Positions 34,195 to 45,152 are shown, counted from the first letter of the stretch. The stretch: DNA of 64,000 nt from Schistosoma mansoni (GCF_000237925.1 NC_031496.1:1465396-1529395); one strand, 5' to 3'. Program-made: numbers and translations. The notes: generated by a model from the sequence alone, not told the origin.

Positions 34195-34435
34195 ACTTTA
34201 GTAATTGAATAGTTGAATTCATGAGTCAATTAAAGGTAGACCGCCATGGGAAAAACCTGGAATCCGCGGCTGGATGACCGGTTCGTCCTATTGTGGGACT
34301 CTTAAATGACAGTGCGCATCCACGATCCCGCCTCGCGAGTGAGATTCGAACCCAGGACCTACCAGCCTCGCACCAGAGCACTTAACCGATAGACCATTGA
34401 GCCGGCTGGCGCCCAACGGTGTTAATATCTAACCT
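34195..34435 (-). mobile_element. Hammerhead SINE (family 2)
   Basis: The minus strand has an intact A-box (ggtctatcggttaagtgc) and B-box (gggttcgaatctc). The core is disturbed by extra bases in the first strand (cactgtcatttaagagtccc). Confidence 0.8.
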
Positions 34436-34544
34436 CAACCAATCCACAAAATTGCGCGACTAGCTTCCATTGTACTAAGTTAGATACCTGTCTCTACTTG
34501 ACATGGATTAACTCCACTGGTCACGACTTCTCACTAGACATCGA

Positions 34545-34755
34545 CACCATTGGATACCGGCTCAGTGGTCTATCGGTTAAGTGCTCTGGTGCGAGACTGG
34601 TAGGTTCTGGGTTCGAATCTCACTCGCGAGGCGGAATCGTGGACGCGCACTGTCACTGAGGAGTCCCACAATAGGACGAAACGGCCGTCAAGTAGTGCTT
34701 CCAGGTTTTCCTTGGTGGTCTAGCTTCAATTGACTAATGATTTTGACTATATAAA
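34545..34755 (+). mobile_element. Hammerhead SINE (family 2)
   Basis: A full-length + copy: head ggtctatcggttaagtgctc, B-box gggttcgaatctc, core CTGAGGAGTCCC...AGGACGAAACGG then GTC, and 3' tcaattgactaatg. Both catalytic strands match the consensus, so the core could be active. Confidence 0.85.
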
Positions 34756-35170
34756 ATTCATTTGGTATTGTTTGCTTATATCTTCCCATTGTTGTGTAGG
34801 ACCGCAATTGATCACTCTCTTGTTGGTAGATGTGCATCTTATGAGGACTGCCTTGATATTACCTGAAGTCACAAGCTTTATAAGCAAAAATGGATAGTGG
34901 CTAGGACTCAGTAGGTAAATGGATATCACGATAAGGTTTGAAGCGAGCGATACTGGGTTCGAGTCCCGGAGTGAACATCAAATCTGAGATGTAGGTACAT
35001 CCAGCTGACGAGTCCTGAATAGGATGAAGCATGCGTCCTGGATCCCATTGCTAGTCACTACTCATCTTTACATAAAAGGCTTATGACAAGGCAATATCGA
35101 GGCAATACGCACAGTATGCGCATATACCAATAAGCGACTGATCAATTGCAGTCCTAAACATCAATATTAT
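34755..35170 (+). mobile_element. SM-alpha SINE inside its usual flanking element
   Basis: Bases 34890-35072 are SM-alpha (tRNA-like head, actgggttcgagtcc, core CTGACGAGTCCT...AGGATGAAGCAT, cactactcatcttta). The final A of GAAA is changed, so it is probably inactive. On both sides are sequences that accompany SM-alpha elsewhere (tggtattgtttgcttat before; tcgaggcaatacgcacagta and ttgcagtcctaaacatcaat after), suggesting a larger composite element. Confidence 0.75.
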
Positions 35171-35409
35171 ATTTGAGAAGAAAAATGACTAGTTTCTTTT
35201 ATCAACAGATATATACTACTTATTAATAGATAATGTTATGATCTCTCTTATTATAATCCATGCAAACTTATTGTTTAGTAGTCTTGGATACTACTTCGCT
35301 CGAAAAGTCCCCATATCAGAACACTGTTGAACAGTAATATAATTATATTTCAAATAACAAGATTAGATGGAAGTATGAATCATAATGAGGAAAACGTAAT
35401 CACAATTGA

Positions 35410-35700
35410 TTGATCACCGGATGGTGATCAATGTCATGCGTGTCACGTCCTTGTTAGTGCTGATCGAATGCTATCGATCAAGTTGCAATGTGGCGACTAG
35501 TCTAGGTTGCTTGACTAGGTGGCCCGAATAGCTCAGTGGTAACGTCTCTGACTATGAAGCTGAGTGACGCGGGATCGAATCCGTTAGGGGGCACCAGTTC
35601 CCTCAAGATTACAGGTACACCTTGCTGACGAGTGCCAAGTAGCACGAAACCCTGGTCTAGGGTTTCCTGTTGACCACCTCCAACCACCATCTTATCTCGA
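35410..35700 (+). mobile_element. Third, distinct hammerhead SINE family
   Basis: It starts tgatcaccggatggtgatca. It has a different tRNA-like head (ggcccgaatagctcagtggt, gggatcgaatccgtt) and then a hammerhead core CTGACGAG-TGCC-aagt-AGCA-CGAAAC. Stem III can form from ACC/GGT before the GGTC site. All core nucleotides match the consensus. Stem II sequence and head differ from both other families, so this is not a variant of them. Confidence 0.7.
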
Positions 35701-35954
35701 GGAAAACGTAAGTATATTTAAAATTTTTACATAAGAAGATTCAAGAGTCTTCTCCAAGTATCCGATAGTACTAATTGTTTGAAATATAGTTAATCACCGA
35801 GCTTCAAAACAATCCTACACAGAACACGCTTTATCTAATCTATATCTCACTAACAAATAGTATACACTATTCAGGCTTTTCTATTCTTAGAGTATATATG
35901 GACGTTTACAACTAGATATAAAGAAAAAGAATGAATGAACGTTATTTTATGATC

Positions 35955-36205
35955 ATAGATCAGAGGGGGTTTTGTGGAGAATTTAGTATTTTCATAGTTG
36001 AAATCATGAGTCAATTGAAGCTAGACCACCAAGGAAAACCTGGAAGCACTGCTTGACAGCCGTTTCGTCCTATTATGAGACTCCTCAGCAGTGTGCATCC
36101 ACGATCCCGCCTCACGAGATTCGAACCCAGGACCTACCAGTCTCGCTCCAGAACCCTTAACCTCTAGACCACCGAGTCGGCCGGCATCCAACGGTGTTAA
36201 TGTCT
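35955..36205 (-). mobile_element. Hammerhead SINE (family 2), near full length
   Basis: The minus strand has head ggtctagaggttaagg, B-box gggttcgaatctc, core CTGAGGAGTCTC...AGGACGAAACGG, GCTGTC, and 3' end ctccacaaaaccccctctga. Confidence 0.85.
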
Positions 36206-36282
36206 AACTTCATTCTAACTACATTCCTTACATTTTATGATCACTCTGAAGATATCTGATTATTATATTACACCACTACTCG

Positions 36283-36805
36283 ATTGACCCCCAAATGCCT
36301 TGATATAGTCGAGAGTGAGAAGAGTCAGCTATACCTCTCGAAATCCTCTCACATAGTCACTCGTATACAACTACTGACAGAAAAGTCCTACTCACTGACT
36401 TCTCACAGCGTTACTGTTGCTCACGAAATTGAGAGGTCGAAAAACAAATGTCCGGCGTTTTAACCAAGTTGGTGGAGATGGAGGATCCACCTAGCACAGT
36501 TTGGAAACCCTCATTTCAAACCAATGATGCATATGGGCTCCAGTACCTTGAGTGAAAAAAGGTGTATGAACCAATCGTTGGTCACTGATTACCATGTGAC
36601 TGCATCTCCTTACGTTGCTCTACTGTCTTGTGGATTAGACATTTAGATCAAAGGCTCCAAGTGTGACCCCACTAAGAAAACCACTTGCTTCAACTTGGGT
36701 ACTCAGGAAGTATCATAACCGATATACAAATTAAGTGACTTGTATAGCGCATATGTATTTGGTACCCCCTTTATACCAACATTTATATGTTTAAATAAAT
36801 AATTA
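36283..36805 (+). repeat. ~520-bp interspersed repeat
   Basis: It begins cccccaaatgccttgatata, includes accaagttggtggagatgga and atcgttggtcactg, and ends gtttaaataaataatta, an A-rich tail typical of LINE-mobilised elements. No intact ORF. Five good copies occur in this window; an RNA-derived non-autonomous element is likely. Bases 36810-37250 hold nothing else. Confidence 0.7.
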
Positions 36806-37254
36806 ACTTTTCTTCGATCTACCAACCTTGTTACTGTCTTAATGAAAGTTTTTCACTAGACAACTAATTATTAATCGTAAGATTAAAAACATAATAATCA
36901 ACAATAATCACTAATTTACTGTATTATGGATTTGATTCTTTACAACCCACCGTCCCCCTTCCGCTCTTCCATCTCCTTTAACCAAAATAATCATTACCCT
37001 CCCCCCCTTTATTGTATTATCATGCCATATTAGTTCATTTTACTGGTTTAGTCTCGTCTGATCTGATCCGTTTGAGGTCAAAAGTTTTTGATCCATAAAA
37101 TTGTTTATAAAATTTATGTATGTATGAATTTATGAATGATACATAGAAACTTATGATAAACATTAGATCTATATATTCATTGTATTGTATTTATAGTTAG
37201 TATACAGTTTATCTAGTAAATACATATTCTAATTAATGGATAGGTTACAATTTG

Positions 37255-37445
37255 ATTATTTTTCATAGTTTAAATCATGAGTCAATTGAAGCTAGACCAA
37301 CATGGAATATCTGAAAGTACTGGATAGCCGTTTCGTCCTATTATGGGACTCCTCAGTGACAGTACGCATCCACGATTCCGCCTCGTGAGCGAGATTCAAA
37401 CCCAGGACCTACTAGTCTCGAACCAGAGCATTTAACTGATAGACA
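37255..37445 (-). mobile_element. Hammerhead SINE (family 2)
   Basis: Minus strand: B-box gggtttgaatctc, then a core interrupted by extra bases (gtactgtcactgaggagtcc) with AGGACGAAACGG retained. Confidence 0.75.
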
Positions 37446-37674
37446 CTTTGATTAGTTGAATATTTATACGAAATGGTGATTGGAACTAGTCAATAGGAAA
37501 TCCTGGAGTTAGGTTTCATGCTACTTGTCACTCGTCAGTAAGATGTACCTATAATCTTGTAAATACATCTCAGTCCTACAGGAGATTAGTTGTTGTTTAA
37601 ATCATCATTCTAAAAGAATATATTAAAATGAAATGGATACTGTTTGTATTCTACCACCTTAACATCCTAACTCA

Positions 37675-37915
37675 TTTGGTATTGTTTTACCTAAATCTTC
37701 CCAGTGATATTTAGGACGGCAATTGATCAGTCACTTATTGGTATATGTGTATCCTGTGCGAAACTGTCTCGATTTTGCCTTAATTCACGGTACTGGGTTC
37801 GATTGCTGGAGTGAACATCAATTGTGAGATGCAGGTATCTCCAGATGACGTGTCCCAAATGGGACGAAACGCATGTCCTGGATTCCACTACGAGCCACTA
37901 TCCATCTTTACTTAA
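37675..37915 (+). mobile_element. SM-alpha SINE, degraded
   Basis: The flanking tggtattgttttacc is followed by a shortened tRNA-like head and a mutated core (ATGACGTGTCCC...GGGACGAAACGC), then tggattccactacgagccac. The first catalytic strand is damaged, so it is probably inactive. Confidence 0.75.
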
Positions 37916-38029
37916 CATCATATTGTCTAGTAGTAATCGACGTGTTATTACTATCTGATACACCGAATTCAGGAGCGTAGTACAATTTAGCTTCATTTCT
38001 GTTTTTCTTATGATTCAATGACTAACATA

Positions 38030-38285
38030 TGAGAAGGGGTTTTTTGTGGAGATTTTAGTAATTTTATATAGTTAGAATCATGGGTCAATTGAAGCTAGAC
38101 CACCATGGAAAACCTGGAACCACTGGACGACCGTTTCGTCCTATTGTGAAACTCCTCAGCAGTACGCATCCACGATCCCATCTCGCAAGATTCCAATCCA
38201 GGATTTATCAGTCTCACACTGCAAGCGCTTAGCCTCTTGAACCACTCATCCAACTGGCGTCCAACGGTGTTAATGACTAACTTCA
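38030..38285 (-). mobile_element. Hammerhead SINE (family 2)
   Basis: Minus strand: degraded head, core CTGAGGAGTTTC...AGGACGAAACGG, and gtcgtccagtggttccagg. One of four same-strand copies within 1.6 kb upstream of the oxidase gene. Confidence 0.8.
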
Positions 38286-38379
38286 ACCAATATACAAAAT
38301 TGAGCAACCGTCCACCATTGTCTTCAGCGACTTACTATCCCACAGCAGACTTGGTTGAACTGGTTGACTAATATGTGTT

Positions 38380-38625
38380 TATAGATCAGAAAGGGTTTTG
38401 TGGAGATTTCAGTATTTTCATAGTTGAAATCATGAGTCAATTGAATCTAGACAACCATAGAAAACCTGGAAGTACTGGACAGCCGTTTCTTCCTATCACG
38501 GGACTCCTTAGCAGTGCACATCCATGATCCCGTCTCGCGAGATTCAAATCCAGGAACTATCAGTCTCGCGCCAGAGCACTTAACCGATAGACCACCGAGC
38601 CAACTGGCATCCAACGGTGTTAATA
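38380..38625 (-). mobile_element. Hammerhead SINE (family 2)
   Basis: Minus strand: head ggtctatcggttaagtgctc, core CTAAGGAGTCCC...AGGAAGAAACGG. Its head plus ~200 bp of 3' flank (38535-38830) recur almost exactly at 42965-43255 inside the oxidase gene. Confidence 0.8.
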
Positions 38626-38784
38626 TCTAACTTCAACCAATCCACGATTTTTGAGCAACCGTTCACCAATTGTCTTCAGTGAGTTGATATCTCTACAACA
38701 GACTTGGTTGAACTCCACTGGTCATTGCTTCCCATTAGAATTCAAGGAAACATTCCTTACAGTCAGTCACTAGTGAGCATATGA

Positions 38785-39000
38785 TTATAGATCAGAAGGG
38801 GTTTTGTGGAGAATTTAGTATTTTCATAGTTGAAATCATGAGTCACCATGGAAAACCTGGAAGCACTGAACGGCCGTTTCGTCCTATTATGGGACTCCTC
38901 AGCAGTACGCATCCACGATCCAGTCTTGCGAGATTCCAATCCAGGATCTATCAGTCTCATATGCGAGCGTTTAGGCTCTTAAAGCACTCAGTCAACTGCC
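38785..39000 (-). mobile_element. Hammerhead SINE (family 2), partly deleted
   Basis: Minus strand: core CTGAGGAGTCCC...AGGACGAAACGG and the GTTC cleavage region. The gtctagcttcaattgact part of the 3' end is deleted to a short gact. Confidence 0.75.
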
Positions 39001-39039
39001 ATTCAATGGTGTTACTATCTCACATCAAACCTGGTTGAA

Positions 39040-39345
39040 CTGGTTGACTAATATGTGTTTGTTATGAAATAAGTTTATCTATCGATGTATATACATTTTT
39101 CATTCTTACTGACATTGTTTGCCAATTTATCCGTATTCGTATTCAGTTCTAGTAAATGTTACTGATTATGAAATCAATACATTTCTAACTATCACTTTAT
39201 TCCTCTTCACCTAGGCAACCAATCAGATTTCCAATATCAAGGTCACTGATAAATGTAATCACTAAGGCCTTAAATAATTCTTAACTTATAAAAGGAACGA
39301 ATGAATCCATTAAATTAGAACACTGATTAAATCCAAATGAAAGTT
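39040..39345 (+). repeat. Tandem duplicate of the oxidase promoter and first codons
   Basis: This repeats 39670-39960 at high identity (tgttatgaaataagtttatc, cacctaggcaaccaatcaga and so on) and continues through an ATG at 39337 with [12 protein letters not shown], the FAD-binding start of the oxidase. It then runs into GTAAGT and a hammerhead SINE. The copy can supply a second promoter and start codon, but coding stops making sense after the twelfth codon. Confidence 0.75.
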
Positions 39346-39364
39346 GGTATAATTGGTTCTGGTA

Positions 39365-39595
39365 TAATTGGTAAGTTTATAGTTAAAATCATGAGTCAAT
39401 TGAAGCTAGACAACCATAGAAAATCTCGAAACATTGGACGGTCGTTTCGTCCTATTATGAGACTCCTCAGCAGTACGCATCTACGATCCTATCTCGTGAG
39501 ATTCCAATCCAGGATCTATCAGTCTCACATTGCGAGCGCTTAGCCTCTAGAACCACTCAACAAACTGGCATCCAACGGTGTTAATGTGTAACTTC
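39365..39595 (-). mobile_element. Hammerhead SINE (family 2) fused to the duplicated first codons
   Basis: Minus strand: core CTGAGGAGTCTC...AGGACGAAACGA, gaccgtccaatg. It sits between the duplicated oxidase start and the real gene. Confidence 0.75.
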
Positions 39596-39947
39596 AACTA
39601 ATCCACGAACTTGAGCAATCATCCACCATTATCTTCAGTGACTTACTATCTCACAACAGACTCGGTTGAACTGGTTGACTTATATGTGTTTGTTATGAAA
39701 TAAGTTTATCTATCGATGTATATACATTTTTCCTTATCTTACTGACACTGTTTGCCAATTTATTTGTATTCATGTTATCTAGTAAATGTAACTGGTTATT
39801 AAATCTAACTGTTATTTTATTCCTCTTCACCTAGGCAACCAATCAGACTTCCAATGTCAAGGTCACGACAAATGTAGTCACCAAGGGTCTTAAATAGATC
39901 TTATAAATGGAATGAATCTATTAAATCAGAACATTGATTAAATTCAA

Positions 39948-42900
39948 ATGAAAGTTGGTATCATTGGTTCTGGTATCATTGGTCTATCAACCGCATTAGC
40001 AATTCAAGAAAATTATCCAAATCTAGAACTGATTATTCAAGCTGATAAAAAAGATGTCATGGTAACTAGTTATGGTGCAGCTGGTATATTTAGACCAGAT
40101 CCAAAATTATTACCAAGATCTAATGATGATGATTCATTTATTCACTGGTGTCATCTTGGACATGAACAATATTGGAAATTAGCATGTAGTTGGGATTCAT
40201 CTGAAGCTGGTGTCTATTTTCATCCAACTTATCAATTATCAGAATATTATGAATTTGATATACCATTTATAAGTAAATTATGTGGGAAAACAATATTTTT
40301 AGATGAAGAAGAGGTAAATAAAACTTTACTTTTATTCATTGAGATCATGAACTGATCAATGTTAGATCATTATTGAACACCTAGAAGCATTGAATGGCTG
40401 TTTTGTTCTATTGTGGGACTCCTTGGCAGTGCTCATCCACGACCCCGCTCACAGGACTCGAACCCAAGGCCTTCGGTCTCGTGCGAGAATGCTTAACCTC
40501 GGGACTACTGAGCCGGAATTCAACGATGTTAGGTTTCGAATCCTTTGGATGGGATCATGGATGCGCACTGTTGAGAAGTCCCAACAATAGGATGAAACCA
40601 ATGTTCAGTGCTTCCAAGATTCCAATAATGGTCGAACACCAATTGAACCGATCGATGTTAGATCACTATTGAAAACTAAGAAGCATTCAACAATCGTTTT
40701 GTTCTATTGTAGGACTCCTCGGCAGTGTGCATCCACGATCCTGCCTGCGGGATTCGAACCTAGGGCTTTCAGTCTCGCGAGAGCCCGAATCCAATAATGT
40801 TAAGAAATGAAGGTCCTGGTTTCGAATCCTGTGAGCGGGATCATGGATGCGCACTGTTAAGAAGTCCCAACAATAAGATGAAAGCAACGTTCAGTGCTTC
40901 CAAGCTTCTAATAATGGTCGAACACTAACTGATCCATGATCTCAATCAAACACAATCATAATCTCTACAACCCTATACTGAAAACTTTTGTCCTTATTTT
41001 ATTGCATAACTTTATAGATTCATTCTATTGGATTTGCTGAACATATTAAATCAGCTTATTATTATACAACATGTATTATAGAACCACGTTATTATATGAA
41101 TTATTTATTAAAGAAACTTACAAAATTGATTCCAAATGATCATTCCATTTATAGTGAAAGAATGACTAGATTTACTTCATCCAATGAATTATATAATTGG
41201 GCAAAAGAACAAAAGATCAATGTTATTGTTAATTGTACTGGTTTAGGATCAGGTTATTTATTTAATGATCCAGAATTAAGACCAGTTAAAGGTCAATTAG
41301 TACGTGTTCAAGCACCATGGATGAAATTTGGATTTTATTTTGGGGTAAGTAAATGTAACTATATATATATTCTGTGTTCTATGTTTGTGGTGGGAGGTCT
41401 ATGCTCTTCTACGAGGAGTGACAGGCGTAAGTAAGTAGGTAAGTAAGTTTTATCTTTGATGTGTTCATGAGTCTACACTATAATGAGATTGTAAACTTGT
41501 ATGGAATCGCTATCTAATGTTTCATATTTCTGAGTGGTATTTCAAGTTAGGTCAATCTCTGAAGAATACTATCTAAAAAAATTAAATCAATCTCCAGAAT
41601 CCTTCCCCCCTTCTCCGTCTATATACATATAAATTGTCAGTATTGTTGAGAAGACTTACTTACTAACTTACTTACGCCTGTTACCCCTCGTCGAGGAGCA
41701 TAGGCCACACACCAGCATTATCCATCCAACCCTGTCCTGGGCAATCCTTTCCATTTGTTATTTATCCTTTTCATATCTGCTTCTATTTCCCGGCGTAATG
41801 TGTTCTTTGGCCTTCCTCTCTTCCGCTTCCATTCACCATTCCAAGTTAGGGATTGCCTCATGATGCAGTTTGGTGTTTCCCTTAATGTATGTCCGGTCCA
41901 CTTTCAACATTTTTCCTAATTTCCTCTTCATCTGGAACTGGTTTGTCCTCTCCCATAAAACGCTAGTGCTGATAGTATCTGGTCAGTGAATGTCGAGTAT
42001 TTTGCGTAAACAACTGTTTATAAATACTTATACCTTCTTGACGATGGATGTAATAGTACTCCAAGTTTCATCTCCGCACAGCAGGACTGTCTTGATGTTC
42101 GTATTGAAAATTCTCACTTTGAAGTTGTTTTGAGTTCCATATGTTCTTCAATTGTAGAAATGCTGCCCTTGCTTTGCCAATCCTCGCCTTTACATCTGCA
42201 TCCGATCCTCCTTGTTTATCAACGATGCTTCCCAGGTATGTGAATGTTTCCATCTCTTCCAGAGTTTCGCCATCAAGTGTGATTTGGTTGGTGTTTTCCG
42301 TGTTGTATTTGAGAATATTGCTTTTTCCTTTGTATATGTTGAGGCCTATTGATCCAGAGGCTGATGCTACATTTGTTGTCTTCATCTGCATTTGTTCGTG
42401 TGTATGAGATTGGAAGGCTAGGTCATCTGTGAAGTCCAAATCATCTAGTTGTTGAGAAGAACCATACAATAATTACTCCATTTACAAAGTGTCAATCAAT
42501 CGTCTCAAACTTCATTGTTCTTTCGTTTCCATGTCAGTCACTCTCTGTTCTCGTTCTCTTTTAGTCGATCTTCTTAATCTTTTACCGCCGGATATTTCAC
42601 TTTTGATTGATGATATATACTACTTATATCCGTCGACATCAGTAGCAAATGCCACAACATCAGAACAATTAATAAATTAATATACAACAATAGATTTTCT
42701 TTTTAATGTAGAAGCTTATTCTCAATGTATAGTGTAACTATTGTAAGTTCTCGTTTGTTCAAGTTTTATAAGCTATTTGTACACAAGATTACAGCACATT
42801 TTAGATGTATATGATGACGGCGGTTGCATTGATTTCTTTAAATGATTTATTCTAAATAATTGAATTCATGAGTCAATTGAAGCTAGATCACCATGGAAAA

Positions 42901-45046
42901 CCTGGAATTATCTGACGACCGTTTCGTCCCAATGTGGGTCTCCTCAGCAGTGCACATCCATGATCCCGTCTCGCGAGATTCGATCCCAGGACCTATCAGT
43001 CTCGCGCCAGAGCACTTAACCGATAGACCACCGAGCCAACTGGCATCCAACGGTGTTAATATCTAACTTCAACCAATCCACGATTTTTGAGCAACCGTTC
43101 ACCAATTGTCTTCAGTGAGTTGATATCTCTACAACAGACTTGGTTGAACTCCACTGGTCATTGCTTCCCATTAGAATTCAAGGAAACATTCCTTACAGTC
43201 AGTCACTAGTGAGCATATGATTATAGATCAGAAGGGGTTTTTGTTGATGTTTCAGTATTTTCATTAAACAATAATTTGTTCATTTTAATAAATCCCAATT
43301 AAACTGAACCTTCTATCTCTTGTCCATATCAAGTCTAAAACATTTACATTAACCCGTTATAACTAATCATATTTAAACAGTTGATTTAAATTATTCTCTC
43401 TTATTAGCGTGATGATACATATTGTTATACAGGCAAGGAAAGTGTAATACTTGGAGGATTTCGTGAATATTTACCATCAGTTTTAAGCAGACCTTCAACA
43501 GATGATGATACAATAGTATCATCTGAATCTACAAAAAATATTCTTCAAAGAATTGATAATACATGGTATGGAGGATTAGGTCAATCATCAATAGTTGAAG
43601 AATGGACAGGACTACGACCATTTAGACCATCTATAAGATTAGAAGTAAGTTTTAAAGTCAATTAGTATTGTTTGTTTGAATCCTCCCATCGATGTGTTAG
43701 GACTGTAACGGGTCAGTCTCTAATTGGCATATATGCATACTATGCGTATTGCCTCGACATAGCCTTAATTCACAAGCATGGTAAGCAGAGATGGATAGTG
43801 GTTAGCATTGGAATCCAGGACAAAGCGCCTTTCGTCTTATTTGGGACTCGTCAGCCGGATGTACCTGCATCTCAGAGTTGATGTTCACTCTGGGACTTGA
43901 ACCCAGTACCTTTCGCTTCAAACGCCATCGCGTTATCCACTCATCTACTGAGTCCTGATAACCACTTGCTTGTGCAATGGGGTGAAGTTTCAATTCACTT
44001 AGTATTGTTTGTTGCAGTCCTAAACATCAATGAGAAGATTCAAACAAACAATACTACGTGAATTTAAACTCAAATAACCGTTCTAAGATCCGAGATTATA
44101 TGGATGAAAACGATTTAAATGGTTAATACATACTGTCTTTATAGTTCATTGAACAAATTAGACAGTTTCTAAGAGCATCGTAAAATGATACGGTGAATCG
44201 GTTCACACACAGTTATGTGGGTCAGAGTAATTTTGCACTTGTTTTCAGGAGAATCAAACACCATCCATACTTTCACGTGACAACCCAAACAGTACAGTTC
44301 AATCCTGTCCCACAGGAAAACCAGACACTGTATGTGCTTCATCGCTACAATCTGAATGGTACAGCTCAATCTTGTGGCGCAACCACACAGGTACCAAGCA
44401 CTCTGATTTATCGTTCGCACCATTCACATGCGCATTCACATCACATGTATAATTGTTCCGATCAGTGATCGCGTAAATCAATTATGCACAGCATGAACAG
44501 GTCAAAGTTGACCCATTCCGCTCACACGACAGTTAAACTCATTAATGTTAGCAATGGCGATATGCCTTACAATGCTTCAATGACAATAGCCCTTGAGAAC
44601 ACTGAAAAGCAACCACCAGTATGAATGAAATTGGTGAACCAGCAAACGAACTTTTCACATGAACAGCCAGCAAAACTTGCCAAATTAATACCAAACCATC
44701 CACAATGTCAATGACGAACCTTCATTCTCACATAAGACCTTCAGCTCTACATGACCATACAATCAACCGGTACAGTTCATTATTTCTAAAAGCATAACAC
44801 TTCATTTCACCCCATAGGGTACTTTTGTTTAATAACGTATTTTTTTCCTTCTTCCTTTATTTTCGAATATCAAATAATCACTATAAGATTGATTGGTATC
44901 AACCTGAAATTACTTGTCAACCTTTACCAATTATACATAATTATGGACATGGTTCAATGGGTGTTGCATTAAGTTGGGGTACTGCAATAGATGCTGTGAA
45001 ACTTTTTGAAAATGTATTAAAATCAAGTGGAACTATTCATTCATAA
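39948..45046 (+). CDS. D-amino-acid / D-aspartate oxidase (four exons)
   Basis: Exons are 39948-40313, 41018-41344, 43408-43644 and 44888-45046, all phase 0 with GT-AG introns, giving 362 residues (vertebrate DAO/DDO about 340-350). This FAD flavoenzyme oxidatively deaminates D-amino acids, producing 2-oxo acid, ammonia and H2O2. Visible marks are the FAD GSGIIG at residues 7-12, AAGIFRPDP near 44-52, VNCTG at 193-197, [11 protein letters not shown] at 213-223, VILGG near 244-248, and TGLRPFRP with the substrate-binding Arg at about 301. The family signature [11 protein letters not shown] lies at 325-335. The C-terminus SGTIHS is not a peroxisomal PTS1 tripeptide, so a cytosolic location is possible. 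I cannot decide between neutral D-amino acid and D-aspartate specificity. Introns contain SINEs, RTE pieces and a composite SM-alpha element. The start is fixed by the FAD motif and a tandem copy upstream. Confidence 0.93.
40335..40945. mobile_element. Four variant hammerhead SINE pieces in oxidase intron 1
   Basis: In order these are 40335-40530 (minus), 40535-40660 (plus), 40660-40800 (minus) and 40805-40945 (plus). They form two head-to-head pairs. All belong to the subtype ending gatcaatgttagatcat rather than caattgactcat. Cores such as TTGAGAAGTCCC...AGGATGAAACCA keep GAAA but have a mutated first strand. The alternating orientation would fold an intron RNA into long hairpins. Confidence 0.65.
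41390..41445 (+). mobile_element. RTE 3' tip
   Basis: Only the last codons ([12 protein letters not shown]) and the gtaagtaggtaagtaag tail, in oxidase intron 2. Confidence 0.6.
41655..42470 (-). mobile_element. RTE-clade LINE 3' half in oxidase intron 2
   Basis: The minus strand encodes [12 protein letters not shown] (the FADD box, here FTDD), [40 protein letters not shown] and later C-terminal peptides with frame breaks. It ends in the acttacttacttacgcc tail. 5'-truncated within the RT; inactive. Confidence 0.85.
42480..42655 (-). repeat. Unknown ~180-bp repeat
   Basis: Inverted relative of 30000-30150 and 45350-45520; shared landmarks are atataagtagtatatatcat and a gaagatcgactaaaagagaa-like stretch. 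Two of the three copies adjoin RTE fragments. Confidence 0.5.
42865..43255 (-). mobile_element. Hammerhead SINE plus duplicated flank in oxidase intron 2
   Basis: 42865-43070 is a family 2 SINE (core CTGAGGAGACCC...GGGACGAAACGG). From about 42965 to 43255 the sequence is nearly identical to 38535-38830, including ~190 bp of non-SINE flank. It is therefore a segmental copy, not an independent insertion. Confidence 0.8.
43665..44070 (-). mobile_element. Composite SM-alpha element with inverted terminal sequence
   Basis: The block begins gtattgtttgtttgaatc and ends with its complement gattcaaacaaacaatac, enclosing an SM-alpha SINE on the minus strand (43790-43960; core CTGACGAGTCCC...AGACGAAAGGC, head with cgcgatggcgtttgaagcg). 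The 18-bp inverted ends suggest a larger mobile unit carrying the SINE. Confidence 0.6.
44075..44820. other. Rest of oxidase intron 3, no feature
   Basis: Intronic sequence; open frames on both strands (for example 44193-44468) are composition artefacts. It ends in a T-rich tract before the exon 4 acceptor. Confidence 0.5.
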
Positions 45047-45152
45047 CTTTATTCTGTGTAGTTCTATTTATTATTGTAAACCAATTATATTATATGGTAA
45101 AATACAAGTTGTATCAACTCCTTAGATACATAATACTGCTAATTTCAAAACA

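Noticed and set aside
34565-34630. tRNA gene-like sequences with good A and B boxes (also at many SINE positions)
   Set aside because: Each is followed by the same hammerhead core and 3' end, so these are SINE heads rather than tRNA genes.
38030-39600. CRISPR-like or satellite array from repeated SINE units
   Set aside because: Units are ~220-bp SINEs with irregular, diverged spacers in a eukaryotic sequence; no short regular repeat/spacer pattern.
44193-44468. His/Ser-rich ORF in oxidase intron 3
   Set aside because: Lies wholly inside an intron with an overlapping antisense ORF and no family similarity.
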